DNA of 64,000 nt, taken from positions 248,001 through 312,000 of the forward strand of contig NZ_CP014315.1 of assembly GCF_001557535.2 (NCBI RefSeq). The letters are read 5' to 3'. Position numbers and translations under genes: made by a program. Numbering within the stretch: the first letter of the stretch is position 1; every line of letters begins with the position of its first letter. A model generated the notes under the pieces. It searched no databases. It saw only the letters and a program-made list of their open reading frames with translations, and was not told the DNA's origin. Below, piece after piece: positions 18,039-27,036 of this stretch. This stretch comes from Burkholderia sp. PAMC 26561 (GTDB lineage Bacteria; Pseudomonadota; Gammaproteobacteria; Burkholderiales; Burkholderiaceae).

Positions 18039-19068
18039 TGCGGTGTTCCGTGTTTTCGCTTTGGCCATTCCATGTGCCGAGTTGCACACGCGTGATGACG
18101 CCTGTTTTGTACGGGCGCTCGAGTTGCTCCAACTGGCTTGTGTATCCAAGACGAACCTGGTCTGAAGCGATATCCGCCCTCGGCATCAACTCTGGAGAGA
18201 CGTGCATCTCCAGATGTGCATTTGCTTCGTACCCGAGGTAAAACCGCAGCAGCGCCATGATTTCACCGTGAAGTTGGCGGCCAGGCGTAAGGCCTAACAC
18301 CGACTCACACGTTATGGGTGTGATGACCACGCGCACGCAATTGCCGCGATCGTAGAAACCGCGTCCGAGCACGCAGTTCTCGCCTAATGCGGTCGGCTCG
18401 AATTCGGTCAGATGAATCCAGACCGGATGGAATTCCGCGACGGTGATCCTTGCATCGGGTACGGCGTGTTGCAGCACGCCCGCGAGTCCCTCGGCCGTAC
18501 GCGTGCGCTGGCCGGCGAGACCAAGCATCGAGAGCAACTTGCGCGTACCGACCGTCTTTTCGATCGATGGATGCCCGATACCCAATCCCACGAGGCTTAC
18601 CAGACAACGCGAAACTTCGTCCGTGCCGCCCTTTTTAAAGCCCGCCGGGAAGCGATACTTTCTCCACGCCCGATAAAACTGCGTCGCAATGCGATGGTGG
18701 AACATGTCGAGAAACGCCGACAGCGGTTCGGCGCCGTCGCGGTTCTGCGCGACTTCATCGATGAAATACGATGGCATGTGCGCATCGACGCCGTAAAGAC
18801 CGAGAAAGGTCGTGCGCACAGAGGGTGGCTTGGATACGTCGTCGTAGTCGTACTCGACTGCATCGATCTCCTTGCCAGGAAAGCCCAGGCGTTGACGCGA
18901 CCGGAAGCGAACGAGCTCGTTCGATGGCGAATCGGTAGTGCCAAGCGGCGCGTCGTCGGGCGCAGCGAGCTCAAGCAATTCGCAGAAACGCATGAAGTTC
19001 ATCTGCGTAGCGTTTCGCAGCAACGCGGGGAGTATTGCCGGGAGTAACGCCGGAAGCGGGGACTTCAA
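18028..19068 (-). CDS. tssG: T6SS baseplate protein TssG, second copy (intact)
   Basis: About 346 residues and complete, with the TssG order ALLRNATQMNFMRFCELLEL, FLGLYGVDAHMPSYFIDEVA, FLDMFHHRIATQFYRAWRKY and a C-terminal QLHGEIMALLRFYLGYEA. It is only distantly similar to the tssG at 6266-7302, so it comes from a different T6SS lineage. The start is taken as TTG at 19068, overlapping the tssF stop; no ATG precedes the conserved NFMRF segment, and TTG at 19092 is an alternative. It lies within the wrecked locus and may lack a promoter. Confidence 0.82.
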   Translation of the reverse strand: MKSPLPALLPAILPALLRNATQMNFMRFCELLELAAPDDAPLGTTDSPSNELVRFRSRQRLGFPGKEIDAVEYDYDDVSKPPSVRTTFLGLYGVDAHMPSYFIDEVAQNRDGAEPLSAFLDMFHHRIATQFYRAWRKYRFPAGFKKGGTDEVSRCLVSLVGLGIGHPSIEKTVGTRKLLSMLGLAGQRTRTAEGLAGVLQHAVPDARITVAEFHPVWIHLTEFEPTALGENCVLGRGFYDRGNCVRVVITPITCESVLGLTPGRQLHGEIMALLRFYLGYEANAHLEMHVSPELMPRADIASDQVRLGYTSQLEQLERPYKTGVITRVQLGTWNGQSENTEHRNEQ

Positions 19069-19865
19069 AACGGCGCTCCGTCGCCTTCGCAATCGGCAAA
19101 CGTGATACGGCGTCCCGTGGGCAATGACACGATCACGAGCCGCGTGTAAAGGTTCACCGTCGCGTAGAGCGCGAGGAAGCGGTTCAGCATTTCGCCGAAC
19201 AGCGCAAGATCCCCATCGCCAGCAAACTTGTCGCTCTGTAACGTCACCTCGATTTCCACGCCGCGCAGCAGGCCGCCCTTCACGAGTTTTTGCAGCGGAC
19301 GATGCTTGACGTCGGTGATCGCTTCAATGCGACGGCGGTTTAGCTCGCCGTCAGTCCAGTCGTAGAGCGCAAGTGAGCCGCGCAGGATCTCGGCATCAAG
19401 CAGCGACAGGTAGTTTGGCGCCAGATGCGACAGCACGCGCCAGTGAAAACGATCACCCGTCGGCGGATAAACAGGCAAAGTTGGCGCGCTCAGGTTCCTC
19501 ACCGACGCGACATTCGTAAAGCCACCGCGCATACGATTGATGCTGGCTTCTCTCAAGCCCTTGCGAGGCAACATGCCATTCGTGCCGGTCACTGCAAGCG
19601 AGAGCGTTTCATCGTGCATGGCGGTCTCGTTGTCCCAGGCGTGGCCGCCCAGCACCACCCACGTATTAAATCGCCCCGACGGCCCGCGCCGTGTGCGTGT
19701 GTGGAAATATCGTTCGGGCATTTCGTGCCGCAACATGCCGCCTCGATGGCGAAATGAAGCAAACGGCGCGTACTCGAACCGTGAACCGTTCGATGTCTCA
19801 AAGCCGACCACGGCGTCGACTGAATACGGCTCGACAAAATTTCCGTTTGTTCTGACCGCGTGCAC
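19065..19865 (-). pseudogene. tssF: TssF, 3' fragment of a second T6SS
   Basis: The 266-codon frame reads as only the C-terminal part of TssF: YSVDAVVGFETSNGSRFEYA, then HRGGMLRHEMPERY, VLSHLAPNYLSLLDAEIL and ALYATVNLYTRLVIVSLPTG. It corresponds to roughly residues 350-618 of the intact TssF in this window. TssF-like sequence is lost upstream of about 19840, and from about 19868 the opposite strand reads as the middle of clpV. The first nine codons (MHAVRTNGN) are probably junction sequence. The stop overlaps tssG. Confidence 0.85.
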
Positions 19866-19867
19866 CC

Positions 19868-20592
19868 TGTATCAGGAAGCGCACACGGTTTCACAGCTGA
19901 AGGGCTCGCCGCCGGGATACGTCGGTTATGGGCAAGGTGGTGTGCTGACCGAAGCCGTGCGCCGCCGGCCGTATAGCGTGATTCTTCTGGACGAGGTCGA
20001 GAAGGCGCATCGCGATGTGCTCAACGTCTTCTACCAGGTCTTTGATCGCGGATTCATGCGCGATGGCGAGGGGCGTGTCATCGATTTCCGCAATACGGTG
20101 ATTGTGATGACATCGAATCTGGGCAGCGATCAGATCATGGCTGCATACGATGCCGTGCAGGAAGCTGGTGGCGATGTAACCACGAGCATGTTGATGCAAG
20201 CCATCAGGCCTCAGTTGATCGATCACTTCCAGCCGGCGTTGCTTGCGCGTTTCCAGACGGTTGTGTATCGACCGCTTTCGGTTGAGGCAATGGCAACCAT
20301 CGTGCGCATGAAACTGGATAAGGTGGCGCAGCGCGTCGAGCGCAAGTTCGGCTTGCCCCTCATTTGCGACGACGCGCTCATTGACGAACTCGTACGCGCT
20401 TGCCAATTGCCCGACTCGGGCGCACGCAATACCGACAGTTTGCTCGATCAGCAAATCCTGCCTGTGTTGTCGCGCGAGTTGCTCATCCGGGCGGCGCAAG
20501 ACACGAAGGCCCCGGCGATCAGACTCTCATATTCGGATGAAGGCGGAATCGGCGTTGAGTTCGAAGTGTTTGCGGATGACGTTACGTCGTGA
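19868..20592 (+). pseudogene. clpV: ClpV, 3' fragment of a second T6SS
   Basis: Homology starts abruptly at YQEAHTVSQLKGSPPGYVGY, the pore-loop segment of the second AAA module, and runs through VILLDEVEKAHRDVLNVFYQ, RNTVIVMTSNLGSDQIM and the D2-small domain to a normal end (FEVFADDVTS). About the last 240 of some 870-900 residues remain; both Walker A motifs are gone. The open frame continues leftward across the junction to 19537, but that part is antisense to tssF and not ClpV. The stop codon overlaps the GTG start of tssE. Confidence 0.87.
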
Positions 20593-21011
20593 CGCACGGC
20601 GGCCCCGGTTTGTTCGAAGCACTGACGGGTCACTTCGCCAACGGCGATCCGATAGACCTCCATAATCGCAACCAGCAAACGTTCTTGTCGGTGCGCGACA
20701 ACATCCAGCGGATCTTGAACAGCCGCCGCGACAGCCTTGCCCATCTGCCTGATTATGGTCTGGGTGATTTATCAAAGGTCTATCGGCACATGCCTGCGTC
20801 CGCGCATACGCTGCGGCGTGAGATCGAAAGTACGCTGCTCAAGTATGAGCCACGACTGAAGGCCATCGAAATCGAACCAGCCGACAAGCACGACAACATG
20901 CTGCTCAGCTTCACGATGACGTGTCATTTGCATCAAACCGGGCTCGTGCGTTTTGGTACGCATTTCGCACCCGATGGAAAAGCGCACCTCACGACACAGG
21001 ACGAACGCTAA
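20589..21011 (+). CDS. tssE: T6SS baseplate wedge protein TssE, second copy
   Basis: A 140-residue gp25-like protein: GLFEALTGHF at the start, SVRDNIQRILNSRRDSLAHL, PDYGLGDLSKVYRHMP and YEPRLKAIEIEPAD. The GTG start at 20589 overlaps the clpV stop (GTGA), so it was translationally coupled to clpV. It differs strongly from the tssE at 9168-9698 and belongs to the decayed second T6SS. The frame is intact; its stop shares bases with the convergent phosphodiesterase stop. Confidence 0.85.
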   Translation: MTHGGPGLFEALTGHFANGDPIDLHNRNQQTFLSVRDNIQRILNSRRDSLAHLPDYGLGDLSKVYRHMPASAHTLRREIESTLLKYEPRLKAIEIEPADKHDNMLLSFTMTCHLHQTGLVRFGTHFAPDGKAHLTTQDER

Positions 21012-21841
21012 TCCACCAAAGCCCCATCCACATCAAAAAAAGGATACGGCCCGTCAAACTGCTCGACATACGCGTGATGTGAAACCATCCCGACGCCCGC
21101 GTTCCAGTAATGCAGCGCGAACGCGCCGGGTTCAAGCACAAAACGCGATGGCGCATCGGCATGAAGATCAAGCACGACCTGATGCGCAGTCGATGGCGCG
21201 ATCGATGCGATCGTCCCGCCAAAACGTCGATGCACCGGCCGATGCACATGCCCGCACAACACACGTTCCACGTTCGGATGCTTCGCGATCAGCGCCTCGA
21301 GCTTGCCGGCAGTTTCGGCGTCGAGCGCCATGTCGTCCATATGTCCGATACCGGTTGCAAACGGCGGATGATGCAACGCGACGATAACCGGCCGCTCACG
21401 TGCTTCGTCCAACTGCTGTCCGAGCCACTGCAAGCGCGCGTCACACAAAGTGCCGGGACTTGCATGAGGAATTTGCGAATCCAGCGCGATGACCCGTAAC
21501 TCGCCAAGATCGAACGCGAATTGCACGAAGTCGCCACCTGCACCCGCTTTCCGCAAATAATCGGCATCGAATACTTCGCGCAGCGTGGCGCGGTCGTCGT
21601 GATTGCCGACCATTACATACACCGGCATCGTCAGCGGCTTCAGGCAATCGGCCACATGCCGGTACTCTTCCACTGTCCCGAAGTCTGTCAGGTCCCCCGT
21701 CACCAGGACCGCATCGGGTCGCGGACTCATCGTGTTGAGACGCTCCACACAACGGCGCAGACAAGCGGCGGTATCGACTTTTCGATAAGCCAGCGCACCA
21801 GGAACCTTGATATGCAGGTCGGAAATTTGAGCTAACAGCAT
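21008..21841 (-). CDS. GpdQ-like metallophosphodiesterase
   Basis: A 277-residue class III cyclic-nucleotide/glycerophosphodiester phosphodiesterase. The binuclear metal ligands are in place and nearly co-numbered with Enterobacter GpdQ: Asp8 and His10 (SDLH), Asp50 (VTGD), Asn80 (GNHD), His157/158 (LHHPP), His198 and His200 (CGHVH). It is the last gene of the LacI-SBP-permease-permease-ATPase operon, 17 bases after the ATPase, which suggests that it hydrolyses the imported compound or a product of it, for example a glycerophosphodiester or a cyclic nucleotide. The exact substrate cannot be read from sequence. Confidence 0.85.
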   Translation of the reverse strand: MLLAQISDLHIKVPGALAYRKVDTAACLRRCVERLNTMSPRPDAVLVTGDLTDFGTVEEYRHVADCLKPLTMPVYVMVGNHDDRATLREVFDADYLRKAGAGGDFVQFAFDLGELRVIALDSQIPHASPGTLCDARLQWLGQQLDEARERPVIVALHHPPFATGIGHMDDMALDAETAGKLEALIAKHPNVERVLCGHVHRPVHRRFGGTIASIAPSTAHQVVLDLHADAPSRFVLEPGAFALHYWNAGVGMVSHHAYVEQFDGPYPFFDVDGALVD

Positions 21842-21858
21842 AACGGTCTTTCTCCAGA

Positions 21859-22917
21859 TTAGTGCAGCGCGACCCAGCCCTCGTCGCGTACCGATATCCC
21901 TACAATAGTCCCTTGCGCAAGTTCCACACGTCCAGGGACATCGACAGTCAACGCATCGGCGGCAGCATCCTTGATCCTGAGGCGCGTGCGTTCGCCAAGG
22001 AACATGGCCGACTCCACCGCGCCGCGTAATTGCGCGGACTCGGGATTGACGAGTTCGGCGTCCTCCGGACGGAAAAATACTTCTGACCGTGCGCCATCCT
22101 GAACACGCAACTGCGCGACAAGTCCCTTCACGTTGATCGCGCCGCCGGATGCAATGAACGCATCATCGCGGCACTCACCGGCGACACGATTCAACGTGCC
22201 GATGAACTGCGCGACCGCGCGCGTCGCGGGCTGGTAATAGATTTCGCGCGGCGTGCCGCATTGTTCAATCCGCCCTGCACTCATCACCACAATGCGGTCA
22301 GCAAGGGCCATCGCCTCCGACTGATCGTGCGTGACGTAAATGCTCGTCACGCGAAGCTCGCGCAGCAGTGCGTTCATTTCGGCGCGGAGGGTTTCGCGCA
22401 GACGTGCATCGAGCGCGGTCAGGGGTTCATCGAGCAACAATACACGCGGTCTCGGCGCCAATGCGCGTGCGAGTGCAACGCGTTGCCGCTGCCCGCCGGA
22501 CAGCTCGGTGATCGGCTTGTCGGCGTGCGCGGTGAGTTCGGTCATCGCCAGCAATTCATCGACCCGGCGACGCGCCGCCGATGCCTCCACCTTCTGAATG
22601 CGCAGACCATAACCCACGTTGCCGCGCACCGTGAGGTTCGGGAACAGCGCATAGTTCTGGAATACCATGCCGACCTGACGACGTTCAATAGGCAGTGCGG
22701 TGACATCGTCGGCGCCAAAGCGGACATGGCCACCCGCGTCGGGTTTTTCGAGCCCGGCGATCAAACGCAACGTAGTCGTCTTGCCGCAACCCGATGGCCC
22801 AAGCAATACAAGCGTTTCGCCGGGTTCTATCGATAAATCGACGGGTTCGAGCACGCGTTGTCCGCGGAACGTTTTCGCGCATCGGCTGAGGGTGACTGGG
22901 ACGGCTTCGAGTCTCAT
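21859..22917 (-). CDS. ABC importer ATPase (Fbp/PotA class)
   Basis: A 352-residue ATPase from the ATG at 22917; the 40 codons before it overlap the permease and carry no homology. Walker A is GPSGCGKTT, the signature LSGGQRQRVALARAL, Walker B VLLLDEPLTALD, with a TOBE-like C-terminal domain (FFRPEDAEL, then RTRLRI). It powers uptake with the two permeases upstream. Its class covers iron, spermidine, thiamine and 2-aminoethylphosphonate importers; the neighbouring phosphodiesterase favours an organophosphate. Overlaps the permease start region by 4 bases. Confidence 0.93.
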   Translation of the reverse strand: MRLEAVPVTLSRCAKTFRGQRVLEPVDLSIEPGETLVLLGPSGCGKTTTLRLIAGLEKPDAGGHVRFGADDVTALPIERRQVGMVFQNYALFPNLTVRGNVGYGLRIQKVEASAARRRVDELLAMTELTAHADKPITELSGGQRQRVALARALAPRPRVLLLDEPLTALDARLRETLRAEMNALLRELRVTSIYVTHDQSEAMALADRIVVMSAGRIEQCGTPREIYYQPATRAVAQFIGTLNRVAGECRDDAFIASGGAINVKGLVAQLRVQDGARSEVFFRPEDAELVNPESAQLRGAVESAMFLGERTRLRIKDAAADALTVDVPGRVELAQGTIVGISVRDEGWVALH

Positions 22918-23807
22918 CGTGCGGTCTTTACGGTTGGGGTTTGAACGGGCAACGCGTCGGGGACACGTCGCAATGCACGTTTGCGTTTTGCCGCCGCGCG
23001 AGCGCTTTGTGCGCCGGCGGGATCGACGCCGAGCCACTGCATCGCGATCAACAATGGCAGCGTCATCAACAGGAAAAGTATCGTGTACGCGCTGCCGATT
23101 TCAAGGCGCATCGACGCGTAGGCATCGGCGAGTCCGACGGGAAGCGTTTTCGTATCGGGCGTATGCAGCATCCACGTCAGGTTGAATTCGCCGATGGACA
23201 ACGTCAGCACCGCAAGCGCGCCGGCAACAATGCCGGGCCGCGCGTTGGGCAGCACGATGGTAAAAAACCGCTGCGTGAACGACGCACCAAGACTCGCTGC
23301 ACCTTCTTCCATGGTGCGCAGATCCGTTCCAGCGCAAACGGCCGCGACCGAGCGCACCATGAACGGCAGCGTGAACACGACGTGCCCTGCCACGATGAAC
23401 CACATGCTGGAGCGAAACGCGCTCCAGCCGCCATACACGGAAAGCAGCGCGAGCGCCGTGGCAAGTCCGGGCAAGGCAATCGGCAATACGAGCAGCTCTT
23501 CGATCCACCTCGCCGAGCGGCTGTTGCTGCGCGCGAGCGCGTAGGCTGCGGGCACGCCTATCGCGAGCGTGATGGCGAGCGTGGCGAGCGCGATTTCTAT
23601 CGATAACCAGACGGAGCCCTGGTACATCGCCCATACTTGTCCGAGCCATTTGAGCGTGAGTCCGCTCGATATGCCGCGAAAGTAATTGACGGTCAGGCCG
23701 GCCATCACCGACATCACGACGGGCACGACCATGAACGCGACGAGCGCGAGTGTGACGACCGTTTGTGCAGCAACAAGCAGACCGCGCGGCTTCATGAATT
23801 CAGGCAT
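22914..23807 (-). CDS. ABC importer permease (second of pair)
   Basis: A 297-residue integral membrane protein with about six hydrophobic segments, beginning LLVAAQTVVTLALVAFMVVP. The EAA loop reads EEGAASLGASFTQRFFTIVL, the coupling helix that contacts the ATPase. The C-terminus is a basic cytoplasmic tail (ARAAAKRKRALRR). It is of the PotC/PhnV type and lies 9 bases after the other permease gene. Confidence 0.9.
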   Translation of the reverse strand: MPEFMKPRGLLVAAQTVVTLALVAFMVVPVVMSVMAGLTVNYFRGISSGLTLKWLGQVWAMYQGSVWLSIEIALATLAITLAIGVPAAYALARSNSRSARWIEELLVLPIALPGLATALALLSVYGGWSAFRSSMWFIVAGHVVFTLPFMVRSVAAVCAGTDLRTMEEGAASLGASFTQRFFTIVLPNARPGIVAGALAVLTLSIGEFNLTWMLHTPDTKTLPVGLADAYASMRLEIGSAYTILFLLMTLPLLIAMQWLGVDPAGAQSARAAAKRKRALRRVPDALPVQTPTVKTAR

Positions 23808-23816
23808 CGGTTGACC

Positions 23817-24641
23817 TCATGCATTGGCCGCGACGGTCGCGCCGGTCAGACTGCGCGCAACCGCCAGCACCGCCCACGTGACAAGACCCAGCACAATCGA
23901 CAAGGCCGCCGCCGTTGCCAGGTTCGCGTTGAGCGTGAACTCGGTGTAGATGGTCATAGGCAAGACGTCGAGGTCGGTGGCGAGCGTGAACGCCGTGCCG
24001 AATGCGCCCATCGCGGTCGCGAAACAGACGGCTCCCGCCGCGATCAACGCGGGCATCAGGGCGGGCAGGACAACATCGGCGAAGATCCGCCACGGCGATG
24101 CACCCAGCGAACGCGCCGCCTCTTCGAGCGACGCATCGAGCTTGGTCGCAGCCGCCATGACGGTGACGATCACGCGCGGTATGGAGAAGTAGAGATAGCC
24201 GAGGAACAAACCGCTGAGCGAGTACGCAAACACCCAGCGATCGCCGGTGAGCCGCGTGGAGATGGCGCCGATCAAACCCTGGCGTCCGGCCAGCATGATC
24301 ACCATGAATCCCACCACCACGCCCGGAAACGCGAGCGGGAACGTCAGCAACGCGACCAGCAGGCGCTTCGCCGGCACATCCCGGCGAGCGAGGAACAAGC
24401 CCGCCACTGTCGACAATACCAGCGTCGCCGCTGTCACCGCCAGTGACAACGCGATCGTCGCGACGAGGCTGTGCAGATAGCGCGCGTTGGTCAGCACCTC
24501 GCGATACGCGCTCAACGCATTGGGCACGGCGCTCGCCTGCAGCAGCGCAACGAGCGGCAGCAACCAGAACGCGATGAACACCGCGAGCGCCGGCGCGAGC
24601 AACGCAATCCGTGCGCGCGTGGAGAAGGTGGAATCTTGCAT
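23817..24641 (-). CDS. ABC importer permease (first of pair)
   Basis: A 274-residue membrane protein starting MQDSTFSTRARIALLAPALA. The EAA motif is EEAARSLGASPWRIFADVVL, followed by the usual LPALMPALIAAGAVCFATAM helix. PotB/PhnU-like. It follows the binding protein gene by 9 bases and precedes the second permease. Confidence 0.9.
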   Translation of the reverse strand: MQDSTFSTRARIALLAPALAVFIAFWLLPLVALLQASAVPNALSAYREVLTNARYLHSLVATIALSLAVTAATLVLSTVAGLFLARRDVPAKRLLVALLTFPLAFPGVVVGFMVIMLAGRQGLIGAISTRLTGDRWVFAYSLSGLFLGYLYFSIPRVIVTVMAAATKLDASLEEAARSLGASPWRIFADVVLPALMPALIAAGAVCFATAMGAFGTAFTLATDLDVLPMTIYTEFTLNANLATAAALSIVLGLVTWAVLAVARSLTGATVAANA

Positions 24642-24650
24642 GACTGAAAA

Positions 24651-25664
24651 TCAGTGCATCACACGAAGATACTCTTCGCCGAACGCACTTTGCTTCGCAG
24701 CCATCTTCGCGAAATCGACATCCTTCGCACGCGCATAGTCGGATGCCGGCAGGAATTTGGCGGCGACATCGGGCGGCAGCGTACCGCCACGCACCGGACG
24801 CAGGAACGCATTGGCCCACAAGCGCTGTCCTGCGTCGGACAGTACGAAATCAAGCACCTTCTCGCCATTCGCCTGATGCGGTGCGCCTTTGACAAGACTC
24901 ATCACATACGGCACGACGATGGTCCCTTCCTTCGGAATCACGAACTCCACGTTCGCGTGATCCTTGTATTTCGCTCGATAAGCATCGAAGTCATAGTCGA
25001 GCAGGATTGGAATCTCACCGGACATCACACGCGCGTACGCAGTCTGCTTCGGCACGATCGGCGCGTTGGATTTCATCTTCGCAAACCAGTCGAGGCCGGG
25101 CTTGAAGTTATCGAGCGTACCGCCCAGCGCCTGGTTCACCGCAACCGCGCCGGCGTACCCCACGAACGCGGACGATGGATCCAGATACCCGACCATGCCC
25201 TTGTATTCCGGCTTCAACAAATCAGCCCATGAACGCGGCACGGGTTTGCCATCGAGCGCGTCCTTGTTCACGAAAAAGCCCAGCGTACCGGAGTGGATTG
25301 CGAACCAGTAACCGTTCGGGTCCTTCATGCCGGCCGGGATATCGTTCCAGTGCGCCGGCTTGTACGGCTGCACGAGATCCTTGTCCTTCGCCTGGAACGC
25401 CGACGACACGCCGAGATACACCACGTCGGCAATCGGGCTCTTCTGCTCGGCCATCATCTGCGCGATGGCCTGGCCGGAGTTCTTGTTGTCGAAGGGAACA
25501 CGAATGCCCGTCTGCTTCTGGATGGCTTCGATCTGGCTCGCCCAGTCAGCCCATTCCGGCGGGCAGTTGTAGCAGATCGCGGTGCCGTCGGCATACGCGG
25601 CGCCAGCCGCGCAAAAGGTGGCCGTCGCGGCAAGCAGCGTGGCGAGGAGTTGACGGATTTTCAT
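24651..25664 (-). CDS. ABC importer periplasmic binding protein
   Basis: A 337-residue secreted protein. A signal peptide (MKIRQLLATLLAATATFCAA, cleaved near AYA) is followed by a family-1 periplasmic binding fold: ICYNCPPEWADWASQIEAIQ, ADVVYLGVSSAFQAK, GYWFAIHSGTLGFFVNKDAL. The type binds small anionic or metal-complexed ligands (iron, thiamine, phosphonate). An unusual Cys-X2-Cys (CYNC) lies at the mature N-terminus. Its ATG overlaps the LacI stop (ATGA), so it is co-expressed with the regulator. Confidence 0.88.
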   Translation of the reverse strand: MKIRQLLATLLAATATFCAAGAAYADGTAICYNCPPEWADWASQIEAIQKQTGIRVPFDNKNSGQAIAQMMAEQKSPIADVVYLGVSSAFQAKDKDLVQPYKPAHWNDIPAGMKDPNGYWFAIHSGTLGFFVNKDALDGKPVPRSWADLLKPEYKGMVGYLDPSSAFVGYAGAVAVNQALGGTLDNFKPGLDWFAKMKSNAPIVPKQTAYARVMSGEIPILLDYDFDAYRAKYKDHANVEFVIPKEGTIVVPYVMSLVKGAPHQANGEKVLDFVLSDAGQRLWANAFLRPVRGGTLPPDVAAKFLPASDYARAKDVDFAKMAAKQSAFGEEYLRVMH

Positions 25665-26740
25665 GCAGGATTCTCCGGTTCGAGAGCGGCCATCCGGGCC
25701 GCAGGTTCGATGTATGACGCGATAGTCGCGCCGGTTCGCACGTTATGAGGCAACTTGAAGGGAATGGGCTCATTAGCTTCGTTCGCGGCTTCGTCGATGG
25801 CTTTGCTGTCGGGCAAACCGAGCTGCTTCGCCAGATGACGCCATGCGTGCCGGCCGATCTCGCGATTCGGCGTGGCGACACTCGAAAGCGCGGTCGATAA
25901 CCACTCGCCGAGTGGAATGCCATCGAAGCCGAGCACGGAGATATCGCCGGGAACCAGCAGACCCGCATGACGCAGGCCGCGGATCACGATCATCGCGAGG
26001 CGGTCGTTGCTGCAGAAAAGCGCAGTCGGCCGGCGCAACGGGTCCGAGAGATGCGCGAGCAAGCTGGCCGGCAACTCTTCCGCGTTGAAGTCCATCTCGA
26101 GCGGCGCGTAGGGCGTGAGGCCGGCGTCGAGCATCGCATTTTCATATCCGCGATACCGCAGCCGGGCGCGATCCGATTCGGCAAACGACCCGGCAAGCAT
26201 CAGGATGCGTTTGTGGCCGCGCTGCAGGAGTGCGCGCACGCCATCGCGCGCGGCCCGCCTGTTATCCACCGATACCGCCGCACGGCACGCGGTGTCATTA
26301 TGCGCGAGCACATACGGCAACCCGATGCGATCGAGTTCATTGAGCAGCGGATTGGATTCGGCGTCGGCCACGGTCGCAATCAGGCCGTCCACGCGCTGCT
26401 CGCGCAAGGTTTCGATGGCGCGGCGTTCGCGCGCACTGTCGTAGGCGGTGGTCATCAGCATCAGCCGATAGCCGCTGGCGGACGCAGCTTCATCGATACC
26501 TTGCAGCGACTCTGCAAACACCGGATTGGCGAGCGTCGGCACGACCACGCCGACGAGCCGCGTGCGCACCCCACGAAGCTGCCGGCCGCGCGCGCTGGGC
26601 ATGAAATCCAGCGCTTCGATGGACTCGCGCACCTTTGCGAGCGTCTCGGCGTTGAGCAGCTCCGGCGTGTTGAGCGCACGCGATACGGTGGCAATGGAGA
26701 CGCCGGAATGTGCGGCAACGTCTCTGATGGTGGAGTGCAT
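25661..26740 (-). CDS. LacI-family transcriptional regulator
   Basis: A 359-residue repressor from the ATG at 26740. The N-terminal helix-turn-helix is TIRDVAAHSGVSIATVSRAL, followed by the hinge FMPSARGRQLRG and a periplasmic-binding-like ligand domain (GVVVPTLANPVFAESLQGID, then ISVLGFDGIPLGEWLSTALS). It is the first gene of the ABC/phosphodiesterase operon and overlaps the binding-protein gene by 4 bases, so it is very likely the local, autoregulated control gene. An operator-like palindrome sits 20 bases upstream. Confidence 0.92.
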   Translation of the reverse strand: MHSTIRDVAAHSGVSIATVSRALNTPELLNAETLAKVRESIEALDFMPSARGRQLRGVRTRLVGVVVPTLANPVFAESLQGIDEAASASGYRLMLMTTAYDSARERRAIETLREQRVDGLIATVADAESNPLLNELDRIGLPYVLAHNDTACRAAVSVDNRRAARDGVRALLQRGHKRILMLAGSFAESDRARLRYRGYENAMLDAGLTPYAPLEMDFNAEELPASLLAHLSDPLRRPTALFCSNDRLAMIVIRGLRHAGLLVPGDISVLGFDGIPLGEWLSTALSSVATPNREIGRHAWRHLAKQLGLPDSKAIDEAANEANEPIPFKLPHNVRTGATIASYIEPAARMAALEPENPA

Positions 26741-26759
26741 GGGCCAGTCGGGAAAGAGA

Positions 26760-26773
26760 TGAAAACGGTTACA
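26760..26773. promoter_or_regulatory. Candidate LacI-family operator
   Basis: TGAAAACGGTTACA has the central CG and the TGNAA/TTNCA arms of LacI-family sites (consensus near TGWAANCGNTTWCA), matching itself on the complement at 10 of 14 positions. It lies 20 bases upstream of the regulator start, where it would block its own operon promoter. Confidence 0.55.
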
Positions 26774-27036
26774 GCGGGACGGATTATCTGAGCGCCGTGT
26801 GACGCTGGCATGACTGCCTGTGAGCCTGAGCGTCATCTTTTTGGAACCCGTCCTTACCAACTCTTTCTGCTTGTTATGTGGAAGTAACCGTGGCGAAAGC
26901 GCAGCGCCTTTTGCGCTTCATGTGCAGGTGTTCCAATGCGGGCGGAAACGAAAAATGGCCATCAAGTCCGGACTCGTCCCCACAGGCCACGCGGCCACCC
27001 GCTTTACACACAACAAACGACATCGGAGCTTCACAC

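Noticed and set aside
19537..20592. A 351-codon plus-strand frame as a novel ClpV fusion protein
   Set aside because: The first 110 codons are antisense to tssF; only the part after about 19868 is ClpV. It is a by-product of the deletion junction, with no promoter or ribosome-binding site evident.
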